NCBI RefSeq assembly: GCF_018275325.1
Contig: NZ_JAGVQR010000001.1
Location: 1,736,001-1,800,000, forward strand
Reading direction: 5' to 3'
Length of the DNA: 64,000 nt
Origin: Nocardioides palaemonis
Lineage (GTDB): Bacteria; Actinomycetota; Actinomycetes; Propionibacteriales; Nocardioidaceae
In this document: one piece after another, positions 17,790 through 26,200 of the stretch
Layout of the letters: every line of letters begins with the position of its first letter
How positions within the stretch are numbered: the first letter of the stretch is position 1
Translations under genes and position numbers: made by a program
Notes under the pieces: model-generated
The model's input: the letters and a program-made list of their open reading frames with translations, nothing else
What the model was told of the DNA's origin: nothing
Database searches by the model: none

Positions 17790-18692
17790 ATGTGGCAGCC
17801 CGAGCCGGGGTGGCAGCGCCTCCCGGGAGCCGGTCCCGCGACGACGGGCGTCTGGTCGGCGTCGTCGGAGGGACGCGAGGTGGTCGTCAAGCGGCTCACC
17901 GCCCCGGACCCGCACGACGCGCCGGGGACCCTCGCCCCGTCGGACGTCAACTACTGGCGGCGCGCCGCCGACGTCGCCCTCAGCGGGGTCGTCGCGTCCT
18001 CGCCGGGCCTGCGGGAAGCACCGGTCGTCCGGGTCGAGGAGGACGACGAGGGCGTCACCCTCGTGCACGAGCGGGTGGTGCGGCAGGACGCGCCCGGCCC
18101 GTGGCTCGCGGCCTGCCTCGGGCGCTTCGCCGCGGCCGACCTCGGCCGGCACCCGTGGCTGGCACGCGACCAGCTGCGCACCCGCCTTGCGCTCGTCGAG
18201 CGGCGCGGCGGCTGGCGGACCCTCGCCCGGACGCCCGTCGCGGACGTCGCCGACCACCTGTGGTCGCGCCGCGGCGCCTGGCTCGACCGCTGCGACGCCC
18301 TGCCGCAGGTCGCCCAGCACGGCGACCCCTCGGCGGCCAACATCCCGGGGCGGCACGGCGACGGTGCCGTCGCGATCGACTGGGCACACCTGGGCACCGG
18401 CCCGGTGGGCGCCGACCTCGGCTACCTGTCGCTCGCCACCCGCGAGGAGGTCGGCCCGCTCGTCGAGGCGTACGCCGCCGCCCTCCCGCCCGGCCTCGCC
18501 GACCGTGACCAGGTCCTGCTCGGCGCGCGGGTGATGGCCGTCTACACCGCCCTCACCCGGCTGGACTGGGCGCTCGCCCGGGTCGCGGACGGTGACGGCG
18601 CGCTGGCCGGCAAGTTCCGCCACCCGAGCGTGGCGCCCTACATCCACGCCATGCAGCGCCAGGTCGACCAGATCGAGGCCCTGCTCGCCTGA
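17790..18692 (+). CDS. APH-family phosphotransferase-like protein
   Basis: 300 residues of the aminoglycoside/choline kinase-like fold. Markers: a VVVKRL lysine near residue 31, the catalytic loop QHGDPSAANIPG (Brenner-type HGD-x4-N) and IDWAHLGTGPVGADLG, where the metal-binding Asp is followed by Trp. Substrate unknown; such proteins are common in actinobacteria and are not evidence of drug resistance. Leaderless: TAGCGT (17777-17782) ends seven bases before ATG and overlaps the stop codon of the exporter permease, so it has its own promoter. Confidence 0.82.
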   Translation: MWQPEPGWQRLPGAGPATTGVWSASSEGREVVVKRLTAPDPHDAPGTLAPSDVNYWRRAADVALSGVVASSPGLREAPVVRVEEDDEGVTLVHERVVRQDAPGPWLAACLGRFAAADLGRHPWLARDQLRTRLALVERRGGWRTLARTPVADVADHLWSRRGAWLDRCDALPQVAQHGDPSAANIPGRHGDGAVAIDWAHLGTGPVGADLGYLSLATREEVGPLVEAYAAALPPGLADRDQVLLGARVMAVYTALTRLDWALARVADGDGALAGKFRHPSVAPYIHAMQRQVDQIEALLA

Positions 18693-18714
18693 GCGGGGTC
18701 GAGAGGTCGGTCGA

Positions 18715-19653
18715 TCAGAGGCTGCTGGCCGAGAAGGTGTCGCAGGCCTCGAGCGTGCCCTGCTCGTAGCCGGTGGTGAACCAGCGCATCCGCTGCTCCG
18801 ACGACCCGTGGGTCCAGCCCTCGGGGTCGACCCGCTGGCCGGCCTGCTGCTGGATCCGGTCGTCGCCGACCGCCTTGGCCGAGTCGAGCGCCTCGGCGAT
18901 GTCGCCCTGGTCGAGGCCCTCGAGGATGCCGTCACCGTCGGCCGCGTCGCGGGTCCACATGCCGGCGTAGCAGTCGGCCTGCAGCTCGAGGCGCACCGCG
19001 TCGGAGCTCGCGCCCTGCTGGGTGCGGACCTGTCCCATGGTGCCGAGCAGGTTCTGGATGTGGTGGCCGTACTCGTGGCCGAGGACGTAGGGCTCGACGA
19101 AGTCTCCGCCCTGGCCGCCGAGCTGGCCCTCGAGGACGTCGGAGAAGAAGGTGGTGTCGAGGTAGATCTGCTGGTCGGCCGGGCAGTAGAACGGGCCGAC
19201 CTGCGAGGACGCCTGGCCACAGCCGGTCGCGACGCCGCCGGCGAAGGTCTTGATCGCGGCCGGGGTGAAGTCGGTGCCGCCCTGCTCGGGGAGGGTCCGC
19301 GCCCAGAACTGCTCGAGGGAGTACGCCACGGCCTTGCGCGCGCAGTCGGCGTCGCGGTTGGCGTCGGCGCCGGACGTGCAGTCGGCGTAGCGCTGGTCGC
19401 CGGAGTCGATGCCCTCGGGCTGGCCGATCGAGCCGCCCTGGCCGCTCGTACCGCCGGAGCCGCCGGGCAGCCCGCCGCCCACGCACGTGGTGAGCACGAT
19501 GAACAGCACGATGATGATGAGTCCGCCGATGCCGCCACCGGCACGCGCGCCGCCCGGGATCGGGATCCGCATCGGGGATCCGCCGCCGCCACCACCACGA
19601 CCCGCGTCACTCACGCGACCCCTGCTGATGTCGGCCTTCGGGTTGAAGCGCAT
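18715..19653 (-). CDS. Neutral zinc metallopeptidase (YpfJ family)
   Basis: 312 residues. A Gly-rich cytoplasmic lead and one membrane helix (GGLIIIVLFIVLTTCVGGG, about 42-60) place the catalytic domain outside. The zincin motif HEYGHHIQN begins at His193, in the YpfJ/KPN context VLGHEYGHH; downstream ELQADCYAGMW supplies the third ligand region. Cysteines (YADCTSG, CARKA, GCGQ, FYCPAD) may form disulfides. Natural substrate unknown for the family. Monocistronic, divergent from the ABC-F gene; an AAAGG RBS-like stretch precedes the ATG. Confidence 0.9.
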   Translation of the reverse strand: MRFNPKADISRGRVSDAGRGGGGGGSPMRIPIPGGARAGGGIGGLIIIVLFIVLTTCVGGGLPGGSGGTSGQGGSIGQPEGIDSGDQRYADCTSGADANRDADCARKAVAYSLEQFWARTLPEQGGTDFTPAAIKTFAGGVATGCGQASSQVGPFYCPADQQIYLDTTFFSDVLEGQLGGQGGDFVEPYVLGHEYGHHIQNLLGTMGQVRTQQGASSDAVRLELQADCYAGMWTRDAADGDGILEGLDQGDIAEALDSAKAVGDDRIQQQAGQRVDPEGWTHGSSEQRMRWFTTGYEQGTLEACDTFSASSL

Positions 19654-19689
19654 GGTCGTGCCTTTCGCCGTCGCTCACGCCCGTGTGGT

Positions 19690-19718
19690 GGCGTCAGCGC
19701 AGGTTAGCGCCTGACGCC
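19690..19718. promoter_or_regulatory. Inverted repeat between zinc peptidase and ABC-F genes
   Basis: GGCGTCAGCGC (19690-19700) and GCGC-C-TGACGCC (19707-19718) pair with one bulged base around AGGTTA. On the minus strand that loop reads TAACCT, a -10-like box for the peptidase gene with a leader of about 45 bases. Possible operator; no regulator identified. Confidence 0.4.
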
Positions 19719-19764
19719 GACGATGCGGCGCCACGCGTCACCCCTTCGTAGGATGTGGCACGAG

Positions 19765-21363
19765 ATGATCACCGCCCAGAAGCTCGAGGTCCGAGCCGGC
19801 GCGCGGCTCCTCATGGAGGACGTCACCTTCCGCATCGCCTCGGGCGACAAGGTGGGCCTCGTGGGGCGCAACGGCGCCGGCAAGACGACCCTCACCCGCA
19901 TCCTCGCCGGCGAGGGCACCCCGGCCGACGGCCAGGTGCTGCGCAGCGGCGAGATCGGCTACCTCCCGCAGGACCCGCGCGTCGGTGACCCCGAGGTGAT
20001 CGCCCGCGACCGCATCCTCTCGGCCCGCGGCCTCGACGAGGTCGTGCGCCGCCTGCGCGAGGCCGAGGTCGACATGGCGAGCGAGGACCCGAAGGTCCAC
20101 GAGCGCGGCATGAAGCGGTGGGCGCGTGCCGACGCCGAGCTGCACGCCGGCGGCGGCTACGCCGCGGAGTCCGAGGCCGCCCAGATGGCCGCCGCGCTCG
20201 GCATCGAGGAGCGGCTGCTCGCCCAGCCCATCGGCACCCTGTCCGGCGGCCAGCGCCGCCGTGTCGAGCTCGCCCGGATCCTGTTCTCCGGCGCCGAGAT
20301 CATGCTCCTCGACGAGCCGACCAACCACCTCGACGCCGACTCGATCATCTGGCTGCGCGACTTCCTCAAGGCGCACCGCGGCGGCTTCGTGGTGATCAGC
20401 CACGACAACGCGCTGCTCGAGGCGACGGTCAACAAGGTCTTCCACCTCGACGCCAACCGCGCCGTCATCGACGTCTACAACATGGGCTGGCACAACTACC
20501 TCACCCAGCGCGAGGACGACGAGAAGCGCCGCAAGCGCGAGCGGCAGAACGCCGAGAACAAGGCCAAGGTGCTCACCGACCAGGCCAACAAGATGCGCGC
20601 CAAGGCGACCAAGGCCCAGGCGGCACAGTCGATGCTCAAGCGTGCCGAGAAGATGATGGCCGGCATCGAGGGCGAGCGCGCCGCCGACAAGGTCGCCCGG
20701 ATCGCGTTCCCGGAGCCCGCGCCCTGCGGCAAGACGCCGCTGATGGGCACCGAGCTGTCGAAGTCGTACGGCTCGCTCGAGGTGTTCACCGCCGTCGACC
20801 TCGCCATCGACCGGGGGAGCCGGGTGGTCATCCTCGGCCTCAACGGCGCCGGCAAGACCACGATGCTGCGCATCCTCGCCGGCGTCGACCAGCCCGACAC
20901 CGGCCAGGTCGTCCCGGGCCACGGGCTCAAGATGGGCTACTACGCCCAGGAGCACGAGACGCTCGACGTCAACCGGACCGTGCTGGAGAACATGCACAGC
21001 GCCGCGCCCGAGCTCACCGACACCCAGGCGCGGTCGGTGCTGGGCTCGTTCCTCTTCTCCGGCGACGACGCCCACAAGCCGGCCGGGGTGCTGTCCGGTG
21101 GCGAGAAGACCCGCCTCGCCCTGGCGATCCTCGTCGTCTCCAGCGCCAACGTGCTCCTGCTCGACGAGCCCACGAACAACCTGGACCCGGCCTCCCGCGA
21201 GGAGGTGCTGCACGCGATCCGCAGCTACAAGGGCGCGATCATCCTCGTCACCCACGACGAGGGCGCGGTGCGCGCGCTCGACCCCGACCGGGTGCTGCTG
21301 CTGCCGGACGGCGACGAGGACCTCTGGACCGACGACTACGCCGACCTGGTGTCGCTCGCCTGA
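19765..21363 (+). CDS. ABC-F family ATP-binding protein
   Basis: 532-residue soluble protein with two ABC domains and no membrane segment. First Walker A GRNGAGKTT, signature LSGGQRRRVELA, Walker B IMLLDEPTNHLD; second Walker A GLNGAGKTT, signature LSGGEKTRLALA, Walker B VLLLDEPTNNLD. Between them (about 240-310) lies a charged helical linker (EDDEKRRKRERQNAENKAKV), the P-site tRNA interaction motif of ABC-F ribosome factors. It acts on ribosomes, either translational or antibiotic protective. Start 19765 chosen; ATG at 19753 is in frame and possible. Orthologous in place to Rv1473, next to an echA12-like gene. Confidence 0.92.
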   Translation: MITAQKLEVRAGARLLMEDVTFRIASGDKVGLVGRNGAGKTTLTRILAGEGTPADGQVLRSGEIGYLPQDPRVGDPEVIARDRILSARGLDEVVRRLREAEVDMASEDPKVHERGMKRWARADAELHAGGGYAAESEAAQMAAALGIEERLLAQPIGTLSGGQRRRVELARILFSGAEIMLLDEPTNHLDADSIIWLRDFLKAHRGGFVVISHDNALLEATVNKVFHLDANRAVIDVYNMGWHNYLTQREDDEKRRKRERQNAENKAKVLTDQANKMRAKATKAQAAQSMLKRAEKMMAGIEGERAADKVARIAFPEPAPCGKTPLMGTELSKSYGSLEVFTAVDLAIDRGSRVVILGLNGAGKTTMLRILAGVDQPDTGQVVPGHGLKMGYYAQEHETLDVNRTVLENMHSAAPELTDTQARSVLGSFLFSGDDAHKPAGVLSGGEKTRLALAILVVSSANVLLLDEPTNNLDPASREEVLHAIRSYKGAIILVTHDEGAVRALDPDRVLLLPDGDEDLWTDDYADLVSLA

Positions 21364-21372
21364 CCCAGCCGC

Positions 21373-21552
21373 CCTCGGTGGTTGAGGTGCGAGCGCGTCT
21401 CCTCGGTGGTTGAGGTGCGGGCGCGTCTCCTCGGTGGTCGAGGTGCGGGCGCATCTCTTCGGTGGTTGAGGTGCGAGCGCATCTCCTCGGTGGTCGAGGT
21501 GCGAGCACATCTCCTCGGTGGTTGAGGTGCGAGCGCAGCGAGCCTCGAAACC
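21373..21552. repeat. Tandem array of six 28-bp direct repeats
   Basis: Five contiguous 28-base units (21373, 21401, 21429, 21457, 21485), then a sixth from 21513 that continues into AGCGAGCCTCGAAACC. Units begin CCTCGGTGGTTGAGG and differ by a few transitions (GTT/GTC, GAGC/GGGC, GCG/GCA). The last copy is a full-length element of the same family as 7821-7856. There are no spacers. It starts nine bases after the ABC-F stop and ends just before the echA promoter. Confidence 0.9.
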
Positions 21553-21558
21553 ACACGT

Positions 21559-21577
21559 TACCGATCGGTAGTAACCT
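21559..21577 (+). promoter_or_regulatory. Promoter and palindromic operator of the enoyl-CoA hydratase gene
   Basis: TACCGATCGGTA (21559-21570) is a perfect 12-base palindrome, immediately followed by the -10 box TAACCT (21572-21577), which ends six bases before ATG 21584. The palindrome therefore sits in the spacer between -35 and -10, a repressor position. The symmetry and AT-ends suit a TetR-type lipid regulator; none is encoded next to it. Confidence 0.65.
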
Positions 21578-21583
21578 CGCGGC

Positions 21584-22366
21584 ATGACTCCCGAAGAGCT
21601 CGCCGCCGTCGGTCTCCGCCTCGACGTGGACGGTGCGGTCGCGACGATCACCGTCGACCGCCCCGAGGTGCGCAACGCCCAGACGCCCGCGATGTGGCTG
21701 GCGCTCGGCGAGGTGGGCGCGAGCCTGTCCGACGACGTGCGCGTCGTGGTGGTGACGGGCGAGGGCGAGACGTTCTCCGCGGGCCTCGACCGCGCGATGC
21801 TCGACCCGACCAACGCCGGCCCCGGCACCGTGCTCGAGCTGCTGTCGCTGGGCGACGAGGAGGCATCGGCGCGCATCGACGCCTTCCAGGGCGGCTTCAC
21901 GTGGCTGCGCGACCCGCGCTTCGTGTCGATCGCGAAGGTCCGCGGCCACGCGGTCGGCGCCGGCTTCCAGCTCGCCCTGTCCTGCGACCTGCGGATGGTC
22001 GCGGACGACGCGAAGTTCTGCATGAAGGAGTCCGCGCTCGGGCTGGTGCCCGACCTCACCGGCACCCAGCCGCTCGTGGAGCACGTCGGCTACTCCCGCG
22101 CCCTCGAGATCTGCGCGACCGCCCGGACCGTGGGTGCCGAGGAGGCGGTGCGGATCGGCCTCGCGACGGGGTCGTACGCCTCCGCGGACCTCGACGCGGC
22201 GGTCGCCGAGCTCGCGGCCGCGCTGTGCGCGCCGATGGCCGGCGTCGTCCCCGAGACCAAGGCGCTGCTGCAGGGCGCCACCGACCGCGACCTCGACGAG
22301 CAGCGTCGCCTCGAGCGCGAGGCCCAGGTGCGCCGCTTCCGCGCGGTCGCTGCGGCGTTGGGCTGA
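21584..22366 (+). CDS. Enoyl-CoA hydratase/isomerase family protein (EchA12-like)
   Basis: 260-residue crotonase-fold protein. N-terminal ATITVDRPEVRNAQ; oxyanion-hole segments TFSAGLDRAM and KVRGHAVGAGFQLALSCDLR; then FCMKESALGLVPDLTGTQPL, where one catalytic Glu (in KES) is kept but the second acid position reads PD rather than PE. It may therefore be an isomerase- or thioesterase-like member rather than a classical hydratase. Leaderless ATG. Position after the ABC-F gene mirrors Rv1472/Rv1473. Probably in acyl-CoA metabolism under a TetR-type operator. Confidence 0.85.
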   Translation: MTPEELAAVGLRLDVDGAVATITVDRPEVRNAQTPAMWLALGEVGASLSDDVRVVVVTGEGETFSAGLDRAMLDPTNAGPGTVLELLSLGDEEASARIDAFQGGFTWLRDPRFVSIAKVRGHAVGAGFQLALSCDLRMVADDAKFCMKESALGLVPDLTGTQPLVEHVGYSRALEICATARTVGAEEAVRIGLATGSYASADLDAAVAELAAALCAPMAGVVPETKALLQGATDRDLDEQRRLEREAQVRRFRAVAAALG

Positions 22367-22452
22367 TCGCCGGGCCGGCCCCGCTGTCGGTCGTCGACGG
22401 AACAATGGGGCACGCCCGACGGTTGAGCGGGTGAGCCGACGAAGGAGCATGC

Positions 22453-24342
22453 ATGTCGATGGGGCCGGGAGGCGGGGGACCGCCGTGGCGCCACCTGCGC
22501 AGTGACCGCAGCGTGGTGGACAACAAGATCGAGCGCAGCACCGTGCGGCGTGTGCTTGGCTTCGCGCGTCCCCACCGGCACCTGATCGCCGGGTTCCTCG
22601 CGGTCACCGTCGTCGACGCGGCGCTCGTGGTGCTGCCGCCGCTGCTGCTCAAGATGATCATCGACGACGGCGTCCGCACCGGTGACACCTCGCTGGTCGT
22701 CTGGCTCGCCGTCCTCGTGGCGCTCGTGGCGGTCGCCGACTCCGCGTTCGGCCTGGTCACCGGCTGGTTGTCCAGCCGGATCGGCGAGGGCCTGATCTAC
22801 GACCTCCGCACCCAGGTCTTCGCCCACGTCCAGCGCCAGTCGCTGGCCTTCTTCACCCGCACCCAGACCGGTGCACTGGTCAGCCGGCTCAACAACGACG
22901 TGATCGGCGCCCAGCGCGCCTTCACCTCGACCCTCCAGGGCACGGTCTCCAACATCATCTCGGCCGTCGTCGTCGGCGTGACGATGCTGTTCCTCAGCTG
23001 GCCGGTCACGCTGCTGTGCGTCGCGCTCTTCCCGATCCTGCTGGTCGCCTCGCGCCTGGTCGGCAACCGGCTGGCGAGCCTGTCGCGCGAGCAGATGGAC
23101 GGCAACGCCGACCTCGGCAACGCGATGACCGAGCGGTTCAACGTCGGCGGCGCGATGCTGCTCAAGCTGTTCGGCCGCCGCGAGGAGGAGGACGTCGCCT
23201 ACGCCCGCAAGGCCGCGGTTGTCCGCGACCTCGGCGTCCGGATCTCGCTGCTGACCCGCATCTTCTTCGCCGCGATGACCCTCGTCCCCTCTCTCGCGAC
23301 CGCGCTGGTCTACGGCATCGGTGGCTGGCTCGCCATCCGGGGCGACCTCTCGGTCGGCACCATCGTCGCCCTCGGCGTGCTGCTGACCCGGCTGCTCGGC
23401 CCGCTGCAGGGCCTGTCCAACGTGCGCATCGACGTGATGACCGCGCTGGTGAGCTTCGACCGGGTCTTCGAGGTGCTCGACCTGCCCTCGCTCATCCAGG
23501 AGAAGCCCGACGCCGTGGTCCTGCCGCCCACCGCGTCGCGGCTGGAGTTCGACCACGTCGCCTTCACCTACCCGCGCGCCGACCAGATCTCGCTGGCCTC
23601 GCTCGAGACCGTCGCCCGCACGGAGTCCCGCGACACCGGCCAGGTGCTCCACGACGTGACGTTCACCGCCGAGCCCGGCCGGATGGTGGCGCTTGTCGGT
23701 CCGTCCGGCGCCGGGAAGACGACCGTCACCCACCTCGTGGCGCGGCTCTACGACGTCGAGTCCGGTGCGGTGCGCGTCGGCGGCCACGACGTGCGCGACG
23801 TGACGCTCCAGTCGCTGGAGGACGTCGTCGGCTACGTCACCCAGGACGCCCACATGTTCCACGACACGATCCGGGCCAACCTGCTCTACGCACGCCCGTC
23901 CGCGCTGGAGGCCGACGTCTGGGCCGCGCTGGAGGCCGCGCAGGTCGCCGGCCTCGTGCGGTCGCTCCCCGACGGCCTCGACACGGTGGTCGGCGACCGC
24001 GGCTACCGGCTCAGTGGCGGCGAGCGCCAGCGCCTCGCGATCGCGCGCCTGCTGCTCAAGGCACCGGCCATCGTCGTCCTCGACGAGGCGACCGCCCACC
24101 TCGACAGCGAGTCCGAGGCGGCGGTCCAGCAGGCGCTCGACGCCGCGCTCGAGGGGCGTACGTCGCTGGTCATCGCGCACCGGCTCTCCACCGTCCGCAA
24201 CGCCGACCTGATCCTCGTCCTCGACGACGGCCGGGTCGTGCAGCAGGGCACCCACGCCGAGCTGCTGGCCGCCGGCGGGCTCTATGCCACGCTCCACGCC
24301 ACGCAGTTCCGCGAGGCCGCCACGGAGCCGGTCGCCGGCTGA
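22453..24342 (+). CDS. ABC exporter, fused membrane and ATPase domains
   Basis: 629-residue half-transporter expected to work as a homodimer. Six membrane helices (about residues 45-320), then an ATPase with Walker A GPSGAGKTT, Q-loop YVTQDAHMFHD, signature LSGGERQRLAIA, Walker B IVVLDEATAHLDSE and H-loop AHRLSTVRNAD. Architecture of type IV (MsbA/BmrA-like) multidrug or lipid exporters. ATG 22453 is preceded by GAAGGAGCATGC, a normal RBS. An overlapping ATG at 22449 is out of frame. Substrate unknown. Confidence 0.92.
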   Translation: MSMGPGGGGPPWRHLRSDRSVVDNKIERSTVRRVLGFARPHRHLIAGFLAVTVVDAALVVLPPLLLKMIIDDGVRTGDTSLVVWLAVLVALVAVADSAFGLVTGWLSSRIGEGLIYDLRTQVFAHVQRQSLAFFTRTQTGALVSRLNNDVIGAQRAFTSTLQGTVSNIISAVVVGVTMLFLSWPVTLLCVALFPILLVASRLVGNRLASLSREQMDGNADLGNAMTERFNVGGAMLLKLFGRREEEDVAYARKAAVVRDLGVRISLLTRIFFAAMTLVPSLATALVYGIGGWLAIRGDLSVGTIVALGVLLTRLLGPLQGLSNVRIDVMTALVSFDRVFEVLDLPSLIQEKPDAVVLPPTASRLEFDHVAFTYPRADQISLASLETVARTESRDTGQVLHDVTFTAEPGRMVALVGPSGAGKTTVTHLVARLYDVESGAVRVGGHDVRDVTLQSLEDVVGYVTQDAHMFHDTIRANLLYARPSALEADVWAALEAAQVAGLVRSLPDGLDTVVGDRGYRLSGGERQRLAIARLLLKAPAIVVLDEATAHLDSESEAAVQQALDAALEGRTSLVIAHRLSTVRNADLILVLDDGRVVQQGTHAELLAAGGLYATLHATQFREAATEPVAG

Positions 24343-24372
24343 CGTCGCGGCACGCCGCCCCGGTCCCGATGA

Positions 24373-24422
24373 GCGGTGCGTGAGCCACGTTCCACGGCTC
24401 GCGAACGTGGGTGGGCCACCGC
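24373..24422. repeat. Palindromic hairpin repeat, copy A
   Basis: Outer arms GCGGTG (24373-24378) / CACCGC (24417-24422) and inner arms CCACGTTC (24385-24392) / GAACGTGG (24403-24410), with a 6-base mismatched internal loop (CGTGAG / GTGGGC) and a 10-base apical loop. It has the same design as copies B (32720-32769) and C (32803-32852). It fills the 170-base gap between the ABC exporter and an SDR gene. Confidence 0.85.
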
Positions 24423-24512
24423 CGGCGGCGTGGCGTACGCAGCGCGCCCGACGCGACAGCGCGGACTCGGGTCGCCGGCTGACGGTGGCGTGGTGCGTCT
24501 AGGGTCGGCGGC

Positions 24513-25283
24513 ATGGACCTCCAGCTCACCGACAAGGTCTTCCTCGTCACCGGCGGGGCTCGCGGGCTCGGCCGGGCCACGGCCGACGTGCTGGTCGCCG
24601 AGGGCGCCCGTGTCGTCCTCTCCGGCCGCTCGCAGGACACCCTCGACGCTGCGGTCGCGAGCCTCGACGCGATGGCCGGGCGCACGGCGGCCGTGGGCAT
24701 CGTGGCGGACAACGCCGACCGCGGGACGTCGGCTCGTCTGCTCGCCGCTGCCGACGAGGCGTGGGGACGGCTCGACGGCGCGCTGGTCAGCGTCGGCGGC
24801 CCGCCGAAGGGACCGGTGGCGACGATCACCGACGAGCAGTGGACCGCGGCGTTCGAGTCGGTGTTCCTCGGCGCCGTACGCCTGGCGCGCGACGTCGGTG
24901 CGGCGCTGCCCGACGGCGGCTCGTTGGGGCTCGTCCTCTCCTCGAGCGTGCGCTCGCCCCTGCCGGAGATGGCGATCTCCAACGGGTTGCGCCCCGGCCT
25001 GGCGATGGTGGCCAAGACGCTGGCCGACGAGCTCGGTCCGCGCGGGGTGCGGGTCAACGGCCTGCTGCCAGGCCGGATCGCCACCGAGCGCGTCGCCGAG
25101 CTCGACGCCACGACGGGCGACCCCGACGCGGCGCGGGCGGCCGCCGAGCGGACCATCCCGCTGGGTCGCTACGGCGAGCCCGAGGAGTTCGGCCGCGCGG
25201 CCGCGTTCCTGCTGTCGCCCGCCGCGTCATTCCTGACGGGCGTGATGCTCCCGGTCGACGGAGGTCTCCTCCGGGCGCTGTGA
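24513..25283 (+). CDS. SDR-family protein lacking the catalytic tyrosine
   Basis: 256 residues, Rossmann fold with TGGARGLGRA (residues 12-21) for NAD(P) and an N-terminal LTDKVFLVTGG strand. Where classical SDRs have S...YxxxK, this reads SSSVRSPLPEMAISNGLRPGL: Ser is present, but the Tyr position appears as Asn and the pattern is the AISNxLRPG type seen in a divergent SDR group. The C-terminal PVDGGLLRAL is normal. Activity is therefore uncertain. Leaderless: TAGGGT (24500-24505) seven bases before ATG. Its last 57 bases overlap the end of the SURF1 gene on the other strand. Confidence 0.85.
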   Translation: MDLQLTDKVFLVTGGARGLGRATADVLVAEGARVVLSGRSQDTLDAAVASLDAMAGRTAAVGIVADNADRGTSARLLAAADEAWGRLDGALVSVGGPPKGPVATITDEQWTAAFESVFLGAVRLARDVGAALPDGGSLGLVLSSSVRSPLPEMAISNGLRPGLAMVAKTLADELGPRGVRVNGLLPGRIATERVAELDATTGDPDAARAAAERTIPLGRYGEPEEFGRAAAFLLSPAASFLTGVMLPVDGGLLRAL

Positions 25284-26141
25284 GGCAGGAGACGGGTCGT
25301 CCGGCTCGTCGTCGGGCTCGATCATCTCGCGCCAGGTGCGGCGCTTCTTCGCCGGCTTCCTCGGTGCGGCCGGCTGCGCCGGCCGCGGGTCGGGCGTCCG
25401 CTCGGGAGCGCCCGGACGCCCGCCCCGCATCTCGTCGTAGACGAGGTAGAAGAAGCCGAAGATCGCCATCGCCCCGAAGAACCACCACTGCAGGCCGTAG
25501 AAGAAGTGCGGGCCGTTGTCGAGCTCGGGCAGCTCGACGGGCTCGAGCGCGGTCGCGGGCTCCGGGGACTCCGAGCGCAGGTCGACCCAGCCGCCGAGGA
25601 CCTCGCGGCCGAGCGCCTCGCCGATCCGGCCGCTGTCGACGGCGCGGGTGGAGCGGTCGGTGACGAGCGTGCTGTCTCCCTCGGCGTCGCGTCGCACCCA
25701 GCCGGTGACGGTGACCTCGCCCTCCGGCGGCGCGGGCACGTCCTCGGAGGTGGCGCCGCGGTTGTCGGTGGCGTACCAGCCGCGGTCGACGAGCAGGCTC
25801 GTGCCGTCGGCGAGCTCCAGGGGCACCACCACGTCGACACCGGCCTCGCCCTCGCGGGTCCGGTAGCGCACGATCACCGTGTCGTCGACGGCGTAGGTCC
25901 CGGTGGCCTCGACGATGCGCCACTCGTCCTCCTCGCCGGGGTCGGTGTCGGGGGAGAGGACGTCCTCGACCGGGGAGGCGCCGGCCCGCTCGTTGCGCTC
26001 GATGATCGAGTTGCGTTCCTTGCGATCGTCGAGGCGGTGGAACTGCCACTCGCCGAGCCGCAGCGCGACCCAGGCGAGGAAGACGACGACGAGCGCGAAG
26101 ACGATCCAGCGCCGCGAGACGAGGAACCGCAGCCGATGCAC
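25227..26141 (-). CDS. SURF1 family cytochrome oxidase assembly protein
   Basis: 304 residues. An N-terminal membrane helix (IVFALVVVFLAWVALRLGEWQFHRL, with the SURF1 signature LGxWQxxR) and a second near residue 235 (FYGLQWWFFGAMAIFGFFYLVY) flank an external domain with VDRGWYATDN, the family GWxP-like motif. SURF1 helps insert heme A into cytochrome oxidase. A ~65-residue charged, Pro-rich cytoplasmic tail (KKRRTWREMIEPDDEPDD) is added; its end overlaps the SDR gene by 57 bases. GTG start is fixed by TAACCT (26148-26153 minus), six bases upstream. Confidence 0.9.
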   Translation of the reverse strand: MHRLRFLVSRRWIVFALVVVFLAWVALRLGEWQFHRLDDRKERNSIIERNERAGASPVEDVLSPDTDPGEEDEWRIVEATGTYAVDDTVIVRYRTREGEAGVDVVVPLELADGTSLLVDRGWYATDNRGATSEDVPAPPEGEVTVTGWVRRDAEGDSTLVTDRSTRAVDSGRIGEALGREVLGGWVDLRSESPEPATALEPVELPELDNGPHFFYGLQWWFFGAMAIFGFFYLVYDEMRGGRPGAPERTPDPRPAQPAAPRKPAKKRRTWREMIEPDDEPDDPSPASQRPEETSVDREHHARQE

Positions 26142-26200
26142 GCGTCGAGGTTATCCGGCGGATCCACGGCGCTTCTGGGCGGCCTCGTTAGACTCCGGGG

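Noticed and set aside
21373..21552. CRISPR array
   Set aside because: The 28-base units are contiguous with no spacers, units diverge along the array, and no cas gene is in the window.
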